From Proteobacteria bacterium UBA1844 (GTDB taxonomy: Bacteria; Pseudomonadota; Gammaproteobacteria; Steroidobacterales; Woeseiaceae): a stretch of 64,000 bases of DNA. A model generated the notes under the pieces. It did not search any database and had not been told where the DNA came from. It saw only the letters and a list, made by a program, of their open reading frames with translations. A program made the translations under genes and the position numbers. Numbering within the stretch: position 1 is the first letter of the stretch; the number at the start of each line of letters is the position of its first letter. Location: the NCBI GenBank assembly GCA_002338615.1, contig DDIS01000087.1, positions 71,700 to 135,699 of the forward strand. Reading direction: 5' to 3'. This document shows positions 53,859 to 63,642 of the stretch, piece by piece.

Positions 53859-54683
53859 CTAGAAGGACGCCGACACGAAGATTTGTGGCCCTTTGTACGT
53901 CCAGTCCAACTTGCCGTTAAAGCGGTCTTTGCCGACATCAATTCTTGTCGAAAAACTGTTGTAGCCAATTCCTATCCCGGCCCAGGCATTCGGCGTCCAC
54001 GTCAGCGCTATGCGGTAGTCAACGATCGAGCCATCGAAATCATCGTAGGACATGAAAAAGTACTGCGCATGAGCGTCGAGGTCGAAATTCTCGCTTAGCT
54101 GCCAGAGCCCCCGGACACCCAGCACCGGCAGCGGCGCATCCAGCTTCGCATCGGCGGCTTGTCCTATATCCACGGGCGTATTGTTAATCGATCCGGTAAT
54201 TTCGAGGCCGGGTTCCATGCCTGTCATGTGAACGCCAGCGGTTGCGCTGAGTTCGTAGCTTTCGCGCCGCATGAATGCGTATTCGTACACGAGTTCCAAA
54301 ATTCGCACATCGGTAGACGCAGCAACAACGGCATCGACCGGATAGGTTTCGCCGTCGATAACCAGGTCCCGGGCAAGCGCCTTGCTACTGGTGCGCTTGT
54401 TGCCAAAGTACATCAGGCGTAGCTTGTGGTGCTCGGCAAAGCGCCAAAACGAGTCGATACGAAAGGAGTTCTTGTCTTTGAGCCCGAGATCCCGCTCCCA
54501 GTCAACATCCGTACCGCTTTGCCCAAGGCTGCCGTCCAGTCGCAGCTCCGTATCGGCAGAAAAAGCGAATGTGCCGAGTGCTACGTAGAACTGGTCGTGC
54601 AGCGCGCCATCGTCTTCGGCGAATGCCCGAGGTGCAACAGTCAACACCAATAGCGCCATGATCAAGCAGACAAGTCTATTCAC
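53859..54683 (-). CDS. Outer-membrane beta-barrel protein
   Basis: The 274-residue protein has a signal peptide (about 1-23, ending APRAFA-E) and alternating aromatic strands throughout. It ends in the barrel-type terminal VSASF. The pattern (DQFYVALGTFAFSADTELRLDG, FDLDAHAQYFFMSYDDFDGSIVDYRIALTW) is like small outer-membrane proteins of unknown function. The start GTG at 54683 has a GGGGAAG ribosome site. A TTG at 54698 is possible. Confidence 0.72.
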   Translation of the reverse strand: MNRLVCLIMALLVLTVAPRAFAEDDGALHDQFYVALGTFAFSADTELRLDGSLGQSGTDVDWERDLGLKDKNSFRIDSFWRFAEHHKLRLMYFGNKRTSSKALARDLVIDGETYPVDAVVAASTDVRILELVYEYAFMRRESYELSATAGVHMTGMEPGLEITGSINNTPVDIGQAADAKLDAPLPVLGVRGLWQLSENFDLDAHAQYFFMSYDDFDGSIVDYRIALTWTPNAWAGIGIGYNSFSTRIDVGKDRFNGKLDWTYKGPQIFVSASF

Positions 54684-54871
54684 TTTCTTCCCCGTCAAAT
54701 GCAGGTGTGGCCTGCGCCAGGAGTTATCGGGCCTGTCGTCGCCAATGCGGCGCTGGCCGGCGTCTTATTATTCGCAAATATGATACCACCGACCGTGGGA
54801 TTGAACTAAACTGTCGCAGCTCTTTTTCGCAGAAATTTCCCAGTGCAAGCCAGCAAAGCGAGTCGAAAGGT

Positions 54872-55807
54872 TTGACGATTCCCAATGTAACGAACCTGCA
54901 CCGGTTGCTACTGTTGTTCCTGGTTGCAGTGGCAAATAGCCTTCTGGCCCACAGAGCAGTGGCGCAGGAATTGACACCAAGGGCATTCTGGCCGGCGCCA
55001 GTGGGCACCAAGGTATTGGTGGTCTCATATCAGCATAACGACGGCGATATTGTCACCGATCCATCATTGCCAATCACCGGTGTTGAGTCCGGTATTAATT
55101 TTCTCCAGGCAAGCTATCAACAGACTTTTGCGGCGTTTGGCCGAACAGCAAACATGCAGCTCAGCCTGCCCTACTCCTGGGGCAAGACCGAGGGTTTTGC
55201 GTTTGGTGAAGAACGCTACCGCAAGACCTCGGGTCTTGCGGACATGCGGATGCAGGTTTCGATCAATCTTCGCGGCGCGCCTGCGATGGATGGGGCTGCT
55301 TTCCAGCAGTACCGCAAGAACCCGCGCACCATTATCGGCGCCAGCCTGCTGATCCAGGCGCCTACCGGCGATTATGCAAGTGACAAGCTTATTAACATCG
55401 GGACAAATCGCTGGTCCGCAAAACCGGCCGTCGGTTTGATCTGGCCGTTTCATCCAAGCTGGATGCTGGAGGCGGAGGCCGGCGTCTGGGTTTATGGCGA
55501 CAATGACGAGTTTCTGGGTGCAACCCGTAAACAGGACCCGATCGTCTCCACCGAAGTACACCTCATCAGGCGTATTCGACCGGGTTTCTGGATGTCGCTG
55601 GATGCGAATTATTATTCCGGTGGAAGGACCTCAGTAGCGTCGGTGAAAGACGAGGACTTGCAGCGCAACTCGAGATTTGGCGCGACAATCGTTTACCCGT
55701 TTGCGGGGCATCACGCGCTTCGGGCGGCATACAGTACCGGCGTTGTGACGGAATCCGGCGGTGATTTTGAAATCTTCAGTATCAGCTATATTTACCTGTG
55801 GCACTGA
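54872..55807 (+). CDS. Outer-membrane transporter-like protein (phenol MetA-type)
   Basis: The protein of about 311 residues has a hydrophobic signal segment (LLLLFLVAVANSLLAHRAVAQ) and then a barrel-like sequence (RAFWPAPVGTKVLVVSYQHNDGDIVTDPSLPITGVE...; GASLLIQAPTGDYASDKLINIGTNRWSAKPAVGLIWPF), which resembles the MetA-pathway phenol degradation protein family. The family name does not prove a role in phenol use. The start is uncertain: a TTG at 54872 fits the signal peptide, while the frame is open from a GTG at 54707. Confidence 0.72.
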   Translation: MTIPNVTNLHRLLLLFLVAVANSLLAHRAVAQELTPRAFWPAPVGTKVLVVSYQHNDGDIVTDPSLPITGVESGINFLQASYQQTFAAFGRTANMQLSLPYSWGKTEGFAFGEERYRKTSGLADMRMQVSINLRGAPAMDGAAFQQYRKNPRTIIGASLLIQAPTGDYASDKLINIGTNRWSAKPAVGLIWPFHPSWMLEAEAGVWVYGDNDEFLGATRKQDPIVSTEVHLIRRIRPGFWMSLDANYYSGGRTSVASVKDEDLQRNSRFGATIVYPFAGHHALRAAYSTGVVTESGGDFEIFSISYIYLWH

Positions 55808-55911
55808 TAGCCTGGCGGTCTCCACCGCAAGGCAACATGCGCGCACGTATGACGATCAACGTCGTTTTGTACTGCATCGGGTCACTCTGTGACGACGTAT
55901 AATAAAACTCG

Positions 55912-57855
55912 CTAAAGGTTTGTTTCCAGGAACTTCGCGACCGAACGCAGCGTTTCGATCCGGGTCTCGGAGCTCGACAAATAGTGATCTTCACCCTTGA
56001 GTTTGATCATTTGCACCGGTTTGTTGGCTCGCTCCAGCGCTTTGTTCATGCGCAGGCTTTGATCCAGTGGTACTACGGCATCGTCCTTGCCATGCAGCAA
56101 CAACACAGGTGACCGAAACTTTTCTGCAAAATTGACGGGGGAAATGCCATCAAGAGCCTGGTCGCGCTTTCCCTGGTTGTTGAGTTCGTCCTGCCAGTAC
56201 GCGACCTGTCTCGAATCGTCGCCGTACTTTTCCCGCTCGGTAATCAGCATGCGCGGCAGATCACTCACGCCCGCGATCGCGACGAGACATTTGTAATCGA
56301 ATTTTGAAAATGCACCCGCGGCAAGGGCTGCGTAGCCACCGTAACTGGCACCGACCATGCATACGCGCTGCGGGTTGACGAGGCCAGCGTCAACCAGGTG
56401 CTGTACACCGTCGTCGAGGTCCGTCGACATCGTCCCGCCCCATTGACCAATGCCCGCCCGCCGCAAACTTGCACCGAAGCCGGTCGAGCCGCGAAACTGC
56501 GGTTGCAGAACGACCATGCCTCGACTGGCGAAGTATTGTGCCATCCAGTCGAATTCGAAGTGATCGTAGGCCGCCGGGCCGCCATGCGGAATGACGACCA
56601 AAGGCGCATTACCGGCTTCTTTGATATCTGCTCGCACGGTAACCAGCGCCGGAATTTCCATGCCATCTCGCGCGGCGTAGCTGCTTATCGTCGTCGGCAC
56701 AACTGCGGCTGCCGGAATATCCTCGCGTTCCGCCGCAAGAAGTTTCGGCGTCGGCGAGTCGGGACCCACCAGCACGTAGGCACCCGAGGTCCAACCGCCG
56801 CTCAGTCGAAACAGCAGGAATTCAAAATCGGGGGTCCAGTCCACCAGGTACGCTGCGGTATTCTTAACCGCTGCTTGCACCGCCTGCACGCGCGCTGTCA
56901 ACTCCGCATCAAAAAACTCGTACGTCGGCATGAACCCGGAGTACTGAACGCCGTACACGTGGCGACCAAGGTCTACCAAAGGCATTTCGACATTGGTGTC
57001 GTCTCGTTTGAAAAGCGGCGCGCCGACCGAGCCGTCGTCAAGGTTCATTTCATAGTACACGTTGAAATCGGAGCCGGCCGGTCGCGTTGATACAACAACC
57101 AGGTTTTTGCGTTCGCCAAGACCAACGATCGAATACGACGGCCCATCGCGACCCGGGTCGTAGACCAGAACACGCTTGCTGCCGTTGCGACCCCAGATCC
57201 GTCGCCTGTGGCTGTCAGGATCGAAGTCCTCTTCAGCGATTATCTGGCCCTTGTCATCGACAAACCATCCTACCGTGTCTTCCGTGCCGCGCGTCAACAG
57301 GTGTCCATCCGGCTTGTCCGGTGTCACTTCCATCAAACCATAAGTTGCGGGCGTGCCGCTGACCTTGCCGATATAGGCCGGCATTATTAGCGCGTCCCGC
57401 TTTGCATCGTGACCCACTATTTGGCCCACACCGGTTTGCAACGGATATACCAAACCGGATTTTTCAAGCAACGCTGATAGTGTGTTTGTGCGCCGGTCGA
57501 ATATGAAACTGCCGCTGATCTCCAACTTACGGCCGATCTTCTTGACATGCTCCGATTCTTCGGCGAACAAGATCAGGCGGTCTTCATCGAGGAAAACGAT
57601 ATCTCGAATCTTGGTTTCGGATCCGTCGACGACGCCAATTACCTCGCCGCTCTGGCGCTCAACCATGAATATTGCATCCACGGTCTCGTCCATGCGGTGG
57701 AATGCGATGCGCGCGCCGGATGGCGAGATGGCCATACTTGCAACGGCAGGCAGGCGACCGTAATTCTCAAGTGGTATATTTTCGGCGGCAAAGCAATCGG
57801 CTGCCAACAGTCCAAACAGCACAATTACAAATACACCAGCGCTTCGAGTCTTCAC
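55912..57855 (-). CDS. S9 family prolyl oligopeptidase-type serine peptidase, secreted
   Basis: The protein of about 647 residues has a signal peptide, an N-terminal beta-propeller (about 30-390) and a C-terminal alpha/beta hydrolase domain. The nucleophile Ser lies in GASYGGYAAL, the acid Asp in LLHGKDDAVVPLDQS and the His in KGEDHYLS, the order of the S9 dipeptidyl/acylaminoacyl peptidase group. It should degrade peptides in the periplasm. I prefer a GTG at 57855 (ribosome site GGGGGG) because the signal peptide VKTRSAGVFVIVLFGLLAADCFA starts there. An ATG at 57897 is possible. Confidence 0.88.
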   Translation of the reverse strand: MKTRSAGVFVIVLFGLLAADCFAAENIPLENYGRLPAVASMAISPSGARIAFHRMDETVDAIFMVERQSGEVIGVVDGSETKIRDIVFLDEDRLILFAEESEHVKKIGRKLEISGSFIFDRRTNTLSALLEKSGLVYPLQTGVGQIVGHDAKRDALIMPAYIGKVSGTPATYGLMEVTPDKPDGHLLTRGTEDTVGWFVDDKGQIIAEEDFDPDSHRRRIWGRNGSKRVLVYDPGRDGPSYSIVGLGERKNLVVVSTRPAGSDFNVYYEMNLDDGSVGAPLFKRDDTNVEMPLVDLGRHVYGVQYSGFMPTYEFFDAELTARVQAVQAAVKNTAAYLVDWTPDFEFLLFRLSGGWTSGAYVLVGPDSPTPKLLAAEREDIPAAAVVPTTISSYAARDGMEIPALVTVRADIKEAGNAPLVVIPHGGPAAYDHFEFDWMAQYFASRGMVVLQPQFRGSTGFGASLRRAGIGQWGGTMSTDLDDGVQHLVDAGLVNPQRVCMVGASYGGYAALAAGAFSKFDYKCLVAIAGVSDLPRMLITEREKYGDDSRQVAYWQDELNNQGKRDQALDGISPVNFAEKFRSPVLLLHGKDDAVVPLDQSLRMNKALERANKPVQMIKLKGEDHYLSSSETRIETLRSVAKFLETNL

Positions 57856-58047
57856 TTTCCCGACCCCCCGGATCAATATCGCCATATTCAGTTGCATTCG
57901 GGAATCGGGCGATCGTCATTGTCTGCCGGCCCGGCCCGTCTCACAGGCCCGTAGTTAGCTCCACGTTTGCAAAAAAAGCAACGGCAAAATGGCTGCCGGA
58001 AAGCCTGTGTCACAAGGCGGACGTTGGCAACGCTACGGCTGCTCCGG

Positions 58048-58575
58048 CTACTGCTCGGCCAGGCGTTGTTGCACCGTCTCATCGAGGCTCGTCAACCCGG
58101 CGGCGCGACCGGTGGCGAGCGCCAAATCATCGTCTGCGCCTTGCAGACTTAGTCGCAACGCCAGCAAAGCGCCGACCCGATTGCCGCTCGCACAATGCAC
58201 GAGTACTGGACCGTGGTATTTCTTTAAAATATTGTCAAGCAGCTGCGCATTGTCAAAGGTGATATCGGTCCCGCCGGAGATGGGCAAGGGCACGTAGTCC
58301 ATGCCAAGCTCGTTGACGATACGCTGCTCGTCCGTGTCGGCTTTTTCGTTTGCACCACGCAGGTCTATGACTGCCACATATCCGCTGTCTCGAAAGACCT
58401 TCAACGCTGCCTCATCGGGCAGACCCGCGGAGCTGATACCGTCGACGGGCAGCACTTTTCCGACCTCCACAACCTGCGGCAGACTGACCTTCAAACCTGT
58501 CACGGGCTGCGGCAGCTCGCCAGCCAGCACGACAGCTGCAATCAGTAAAAAAACAGTACCGACAACGCGTTTCAT
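58048..58575 (-). CDS. DUF442-type phosphatase-like protein, periplasmic
   Basis: The 175-residue protein has a signal peptide (MKRVVGTVFLLIAAVVLAGE). A tyrosine-phosphatase-like fold with the loop VHCASGNRVG (HCxxGxR) follows, as in DUF442 / beta-lactamase-hydrolase-like proteins. The Asp-containing YVAVIDLRGANEKA is also typical. The frame is open to 58788, but the ATG at 58575 gives the signal peptide. The substrate is unknown. Confidence 0.82.
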   Translation of the reverse strand: MKRVVGTVFLLIAAVVLAGELPQPVTGLKVSLPQVVEVGKVLPVDGISSAGLPDEAALKVFRDSGYVAVIDLRGANEKADTDEQRIVNELGMDYVPLPISGGTDITFDNAQLLDNILKKYHGPVLVHCASGNRVGALLALRLSLQGADDDLALATGRAAGLTSLDETVQQRLAEQ

Positions 58576-58723
58576 TATTGTGCTCCCTATTTCAGATCCC
58601 GCGCACCGATGTTGTTGCGCGCGACCGCCGAATGTATCTTGCTGGATATGAAACTGATGCACAAACCCAAGCCTGGGCCAGCAGAAGCCAGAGAATCGTA
58701 TCCTGGCAGCTTTCCGTGGAGCA

Positions 58724-59230
58724 GTGCCCGTGCGCTTTGAGCTCAGAGATGTCACAACCAGCGACCTGGCCGCGATCCTCGAGCTCAACCAGTCCGTAAT
58801 TCCGGCCGTGAACAGCCTGACTCTCGAGAATTTGCGCTGGTTCCTGCAGAACGCGTTTTACTTCAGGTTACTGGCTGACGCGGCGGGTCTCGGCGCGTTC
58901 TTGATTGGGCTGCGTCCGGGGACAGACTACGGCAGCCTGAACTACCGGTGGTTTTGTCAGCGCTACGACGATTTCGCGTATGTTGACCGGGTTGCAGTAA
59001 GTCCGCGTGCCCGCCGTCTCGGACTTGCATCGATGTTGTATGACGACGTCAGGGCCGCATTGCCCGACGACGTCTGGGCCATGACCTGTGAAGTAAATTT
59101 GCGCCCGCCGAATGACGGCTCACTGCGCTACCATCAGCAACGCGGCTTTCGCCAGGTCGGCTCCCAGGAAACCGAAGGCGGCAACAAGGAAGTGGCGCTG
59201 ATGCTACTCGACCTTACGCGAGGCAACTGA
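58724..59230 (+). CDS. GNAT family N-acetyltransferase
   Basis: The 168-residue protein begins LRDVTTSDLAAILELNQSVIPAVNSL. The acetyl-CoA binding motif A is VDRVAVSPRARRLGLASMLYDDV (V/I-x-x-x-x-x-G-x-G/A variant) at about 87-110, and the C-terminal motif is YHQQRGFRQVGSQETEGGNKEVALML. The start is GTG. The acceptor is unknown. Confidence 0.85.
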   Translation: MPVRFELRDVTTSDLAAILELNQSVIPAVNSLTLENLRWFLQNAFYFRLLADAAGLGAFLIGLRPGTDYGSLNYRWFCQRYDDFAYVDRVAVSPRARRLGLASMLYDDVRAALPDDVWAMTCEVNLRPPNDGSLRYHQQRGFRQVGSQETEGGNKEVALMLLDLTRGN

Positions 59231-59237
59231 AAGCAAA

Positions 59238-60167
59238 TCAATGCGCCGCAGCCGATTCCGGCAGCTGAAGGGACTGGCCGTATTTTTCGCCTGCTGTTAC
59301 TGCAACTTTCAGCCGATTGCGCGGCGCAGCCACCGGGCAGGTAGAAAAATCGTTGAATGCACACGGCGGGTTATAAGCGCGATTGAAGTCGAGTACTGTC
59401 GTACTTCCCGGCTGCGGCAAGTCCGCATACAAAAAGCGCCCGGCCGGGTAAGTACCCCGCCCACTGGTTTGATCCCCGAACACAAAAAACAGGCTGTCGC
59501 CGGATTCATACGCTTCAAGTGAATGTATTTCGCCGCCGATTTCAAATTCGACGACGCCCGGCGACACCGGGTTCCAGCCAAGGCCTGCGATGACAGTACC
59601 GACGGCGACCACACGCGGCTCCGCGTATGGACTCCAGACAGCGTCCACGCGCCATCGGGAATCAACGTCGTAATGCGGGATAGCCGTTAGCGCGGCCAGC
59701 GCAGGACTGCTGTAATCGCGCAGGCGAATTGCATACCGGTCTTCGCGGCGCACCACGTTCCACGCAAGGCTGCCGTGTTGTGCTGTGATGGCGTCGTCCT
59801 CGGTGTCATCAGGCATCAATACCGATATCACAGGTCGCCCCGCGACCGTGACGCCTGCATTGCTCGCGACCGTCATGCTTACACCCTCATCGCCCAGTCG
59901 GAATTCGCCTAGTCTGGCCAAGCCCGCGCCCGGAAAAACAAGGTCATTGTCGTGCGCCGCGCCAAAGCTCGTGGCGCCAGGTTGCAACCAGAACAGGCCA
60001 ACGAGGTTCAGGTAGCCGTCCGGACCCTTCAGGTCCGCCAGTCGCTCGGCGCGCCAGTCCTCGATCGAATGCTGGTAGGCTGGGTCCGATTCCGCGTGCA
60101 GAGTCGTGCTTGCAGCAAAGCAGCTCAGTATGACGGGCGCCAGCAGGAATAGCCGGTTCAGTTTCAT
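59238..60167 (-). CDS. DUF1684 domain protein, exported
   Basis: The 309-residue protein has a signal peptide (about 1-25, ending TLHA-E). The DUF1684 blocks WRAERLADLKGPDGYLNLVGLFWLQPGATSFGAAHDNDLVFP and the metal-site-like C-terminal TTVLDFNRAYNPPCAFNDFSTCPVAAPRNRLKVAVTAGEK are intact. The biochemical role of the family is not established. A GTG three codons upstream is possible. Confidence 0.88.
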   Translation of the reverse strand: MKLNRLFLLAPVILSCFAASTTLHAESDPAYQHSIEDWRAERLADLKGPDGYLNLVGLFWLQPGATSFGAAHDNDLVFPGAGLARLGEFRLGDEGVSMTVASNAGVTVAGRPVISVLMPDDTEDDAITAQHGSLAWNVVRREDRYAIRLRDYSSPALAALTAIPHYDVDSRWRVDAVWSPYAEPRVVAVGTVIAGLGWNPVSPGVVEFEIGGEIHSLEAYESGDSLFFVFGDQTSGRGTYPAGRFLYADLPQPGSTTVLDFNRAYNPPCAFNDFSTCPVAAPRNRLKVAVTAGEKYGQSLQLPESAAAH

Positions 60168-60208
60168 GGGACGCACTATAATGCCGATCCCTTACAGGAT
60201 TCCAGATC

Positions 60209-61210
60209 ATGAGCAGCGCGGACCCCGCAACACTTGCCTTCGCCGGGCTTCAGCCCGGCGATATTCTGGATACGCTCGACGCGCTCGGCTACCGCTGCAA
60301 TGGTCGCTTCCTTGCACTGAACAGTTATGAGAATCGGGTCTACAAGCTGGGCATCGAGGACGATGAAGACATCGTCGTCAAATTCTACCGGCCAGGCCGC
60401 TGGAGCAACGACGCCATACTCGAGGAGCACGAGTTCTGTTTTGAACTCGAGGATCAGGAAATTCCGGTGGTCGCGCCCACCGCCATCGACGGTGAATCCC
60501 TGTTCTACTCGGGCCCTTTCCGCCTGGCTGTGTTTCCGTGTCGCGGCGGGCGTGCACCGGAGCTCGACAATGAACAGCAATTGCGGCAGTTGGGCCGCCT
60601 CGTGGCACGCATTCACCTGGTTGGTGAACTATCGGAATTCAGGTGCCGGCCAGCCGTAAATATCGAATCCTATGCAAGTGCATCGCTGGACTACTTGCTG
60701 GACAGCGGCTTCATACCCGAGGAGATGCAGGATACCTACGCCGGTATTGCGGAATCGGTTATTCACGGCGCAGAGCTTTGTGAAGAACGCAGCGGCGCGG
60801 TGCGGCGTATTCGCCTGCACGCGGATTTTCATCCGGGTAATGTATTGGTCGCGGGCGACAGGTTTCACATTGTAGATCTTGACGACACGCGCACTGGTCC
60901 TGCAGTACAGGACTTGTGGATGTTCCTGTCCGGGGACCGCGATGAGCAAACGCCGCAACTGACTGCGTTGCTGGAGGGCTACCAGGAATTTCGGCGCTTT
61001 GATGCGCGTGAGCTGCACCTTATAGAAGCACTTCGCAGCCTCCGGATCATGCATTACGCCGCATGGCTTGCGCGCCGCTGGGACGACCCGGCGTTCAAAC
61101 AGGCGTTTCCCTGGTTTGACACCCCGCGTTACTGGGACGACCACATTCTCGCACTACGCGAACAGGTTGCGTTGATGCAGGAGGCACCACTTGAATGGCG
61201 TGACTTCTAG
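60209..61210 (+). CDS. srkA: Stress response kinase A (YihE/RdoA)
   Basis: The 333-residue protein-kinase-like enzyme phosphorylates Ser/Thr and counteracts MazF-type death pathways in E. coli. The start FAGLQPGDILDTLDALGYRCNGRFLALNSYENRVYKLGIED is diagnostic. The catalytic loop LHADFHPGNVLV and metal-binding IVDLDDTRTGPAVQDLWMFLSG are intact. It lies divergently from DUF1684 with a 41-bp gap. Confidence 0.94.
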   Translation: MSSADPATLAFAGLQPGDILDTLDALGYRCNGRFLALNSYENRVYKLGIEDDEDIVVKFYRPGRWSNDAILEEHEFCFELEDQEIPVVAPTAIDGESLFYSGPFRLAVFPCRGGRAPELDNEQQLRQLGRLVARIHLVGELSEFRCRPAVNIESYASASLDYLLDSGFIPEEMQDTYAGIAESVIHGAELCEERSGAVRRIRLHADFHPGNVLVAGDRFHIVDLDDTRTGPAVQDLWMFLSGDRDEQTPQLTALLEGYQEFRRFDARELHLIEALRSLRIMHYAAWLARRWDDPAFKQAFPWFDTPRYWDDHILALREQVALMQEAPLEWRDF

Positions 61211-61224
61211 CCTGGACTATTCTG

Positions 61225-61977
61225 CTATCGAGATGGCAAGGTGCGACGTTTTGGTGTTGATTTGAAGTGCCGGATCCAGCGCAGGAAGGTTTCCCGGCTC
61301 AGGCGCATGAGCGGGTCGATATTCATTGCTACCTGGCGCCGAATTTCCGCGGGGTCCGTTTTGCCACGCTCGAGAGCAAGCATGGGCTGATTGGCCGGTA
61401 CGCGCAGCCAACGCTCGATGAGCGACGCATCGACCTCGAGGTGAAACTGGAAACCGTACACCTTGCTGCCATGGCGAAACGCCTGCACCGAGCTTGCCGC
61501 GGAACTTGCGAGGTGGTCCGAGTTCGGTGGCAACTCGATGCCATCCTCATGCCATTGAAAGACCCGTTGCTGTCGCGCGAAGCCCGCTAACACGGGATCG
61601 GCCATACCCGCTTCGGTCAAGCCAACGTCGTACCAGCCAATCTCGCGCTGCGCATTTCGTCCGACCGAGCCACCGAGTGCCCTTGCCAGCAATTGCGCGC
61701 CGAGGCAAATGCCAAGTACCGACATATCGCGATCCACTGCTTCGCGAATTACGTCGATTTCCGCGACAAGGTTGGGGTATTGATCGATCTGGTTCGAGTT
61801 CATCGGTCCGCCCAACACAATCAATGCTGCATAACCGTCCAGTGCGGGCCGCAATTCCGGGTCGCGCCCGAAATTTACGTAGCGAATCCGGCAACCGGAT
61901 TCCTTCAACAGCGGGTCAAGCGTGCCGAGAGGCTCGTAAGGAACGTGTTGAAACACAAGTACTTTTGGTCTTGGCAT
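61225..61977 (-). CDS. Class I glutamine amidotransferase domain protein
   Basis: The 250-residue single-domain GATase has the nucleophile Cys in LGICLGAQLLARALGG, and His and Glu in YGFQFHLEV. It resembles stand-alone GMP-synthase-like amidotransferases that transfer or release ammonia. No synthetase partner lies next to it. The start is at ATG 61977, or at a GTG 8 codons upstream. It converges with srkA (14 bp). Confidence 0.86.
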   Translation of the reverse strand: MPRPKVLVFQHVPYEPLGTLDPLLKESGCRIRYVNFGRDPELRPALDGYAALIVLGGPMNSNQIDQYPNLVAEIDVIREAVDRDMSVLGICLGAQLLARALGGSVGRNAQREIGWYDVGLTEAGMADPVLAGFARQQRVFQWHEDGIELPPNSDHLASSAASSVQAFRHGSKVYGFQFHLEVDASLIERWLRVPANQPMLALERGKTDPAEIRRQVAMNIDPLMRLSRETFLRWIRHFKSTPKRRTLPSR

Positions 61978-62234
61978 GAGCGTTTTGGGAGTCTCTGACA
62001 CGACCAGCTGAAAGTCGTGTTATACCGTTTCGACGGTGATGCGGGAAGCGCGAGTATGTATTGCACAAGTGCCCGGCCGGCTCTAAAGTGGTCACAAGGA
62101 GTCCGTGCGGCAGATAGTATTTCGTTGCGCTGGACCCCCGGGCCCGCAAATGCCGGTAAACGGAACTCTTTGGGCCCGGATCGCTCTTATTAAAGAGACT
62201 GGGTACACCAGCGCGTACGCGGGGACCAAAGCAT

Positions 62235-62912
62235 TTGACAGCCAGAATAACGACAGTAATCCCCACGGCGCTGGTTCTGCTGGCTGTTGCCGGCTGCGGC
62301 TCGAATGTGACGCTCGACCCGCCAACTATTCCCGCGCCACTCATTAACAGTATTCCACTCCACGTTGCCGTGCGTATTCCGGCTGAATTTGAAAGCTATG
62401 TACATCAAGAAGAAGTGGTGTTGGGCGGCGAAGAGTGGAGCATCGATCTCGGGCGCTCAAATGCTATATTTTTCACCGAGCTTTTTTCCTATATGTTCGA
62501 CGAGGTCACGGTTCTCAAGCCCGAGGACGATGAATCGCAATACGAATTTGACGCGCTGATCGAACCCGGTATCGATGCGATGGAATTTTCGGTTCCGAAC
62601 CAGACCAACACGGAATCCTTCGCGGTGTGGATTCGCTACCGGGTCAAGGTATTCGACCCTGAGGGACGCATGATTGGCAATTGGCCATTCAGTTCCTACG
62701 GTAAGAGTCTGACGACGACCATGGGTGGTTCCGAGGCGTTGCAGCGCGCAGCAGTACTTGCCATGCGCGACGCCGCGGCACTGATGATCATTCGCTTCAA
62801 GCCGCAGGAATTCATGCGCGCGCTGGCCGCGGGCGGTGAAGTGGCCGCGCAAGAGGATGCCTCGGGCAATGACGCCGTGCAGGCAACCGTAGTCCAGGGA
62901 GCCAACAAATGA
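62235..62912 (+). CDS. Putative lipoprotein, first gene of a two-gene unit
   Basis: The 225-residue protein starts at a TTG. Signal and lipobox (ALVLLAVAGC, Cys at about 21) are clear. The mature part lacks a family I can name. It shares features with small envelope lipoproteins (SIPLHVAVRIPAEFESYVHQEE, a block also seen in uncharacterised lipoproteins with flagellar or secretion links). It overlaps the next gene by ATGA. Confidence 0.7.
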   Translation: MTARITTVIPTALVLLAVAGCGSNVTLDPPTIPAPLINSIPLHVAVRIPAEFESYVHQEEVVLGGEEWSIDLGRSNAIFFTELFSYMFDEVTVLKPEDDESQYEFDALIEPGIDAMEFSVPNQTNTESFAVWIRYRVKVFDPEGRMIGNWPFSSYGKSLTTTMGGSEALQRAAVLAMRDAAALMIIRFKPQEFMRALAAGGEVAAQEDASGNDAVQATVVQGANK

Positions 62913-63601
62913 ACCAGGTCAGGCAACATTCCCACGGCGCGGCAACAGGCATTTTGCTGCTGCTCGGCTGCGCGCTCGTCTTGCCGGCCTGCGTGACATC
63001 ACGTATTGAGAATTCGCGTGAAGGCCTGACGGGAATCGGCGCGAACGAATCGGTCGTGATCATGGCGAAAAGCTATCATCTCGGCAACGAAACGGAAGAA
63101 AAATACATCGGCTGTATTGAAAAAGAGCTTGCACAGGGTAAGGGCGGCCTGCATGTCATACCGCACAGGCAATTTGTCGATTCCCTGTTTCCCTGGTTCG
63201 AACCAAGAACCGCGCCATCAGAAACGAAAGGACTGCCAAAGCTGATGGAACGCCCTGGCGTCGCAGAGCAAATTCGCGACCAACGGGTTCGCTACATTAT
63301 CTGGCTGGACGGTGATACCGACAAGGTAGCAGGCGGTGGCAGCCTGTCCTGTGCGGCGGGTCCCGGTGGTGGCGGTTGCTTCGGCTTCGCCTGGTGGAAA
63401 AAAGACGCGGATTACAATGCCTCCGTCTGGGATCTGGACGGCCTGGAGTCCGCCGGCTCGGTCACTGCCGACGTCAGTGGCACCTCGTTCATGCCGGCAC
63501 TTGTGATACCCATTCCGTTGATTGCACGGACGCAGGCGGCCGCCTGCAAGGGACTTGCGAAGCAATTGCGCGCATTTATTGTTAGCGAAGACGCGGCCTA
63601 G
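62909..63601 (+). CDS. Putative lipoprotein, second gene of the pair
   Basis: The 230-residue protein has a signal and lipobox (LLLLGCALVLPAC; Cys at about 28). It contains a globular part with a Gly-rich Cys-containing loop (SLSCAAGPGGGGCFGFAWWKK), a predicted disulphide. It is translationally coupled to the upstream lipoprotein, so both may act in one complex. The family is not recognised. Confidence 0.7.
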   Translation: MNQVRQHSHGAATGILLLLGCALVLPACVTSRIENSREGLTGIGANESVVIMAKSYHLGNETEEKYIGCIEKELAQGKGGLHVIPHRQFVDSLFPWFEPRTAPSETKGLPKLMERPGVAEQIRDQRVRYIIWLDGDTDKVAGGGSLSCAAGPGGGGCFGFAWWKKDADYNASVWDLDGLESAGSVTADVSGTSFMPALVIPIPLIARTQAAACKGLAKQLRAFIVSEDAA

Positions 63602-63642
63602 CAGTTCGTCGAACCCTGGCAGCTATCGAACCTGGGGCAAAT

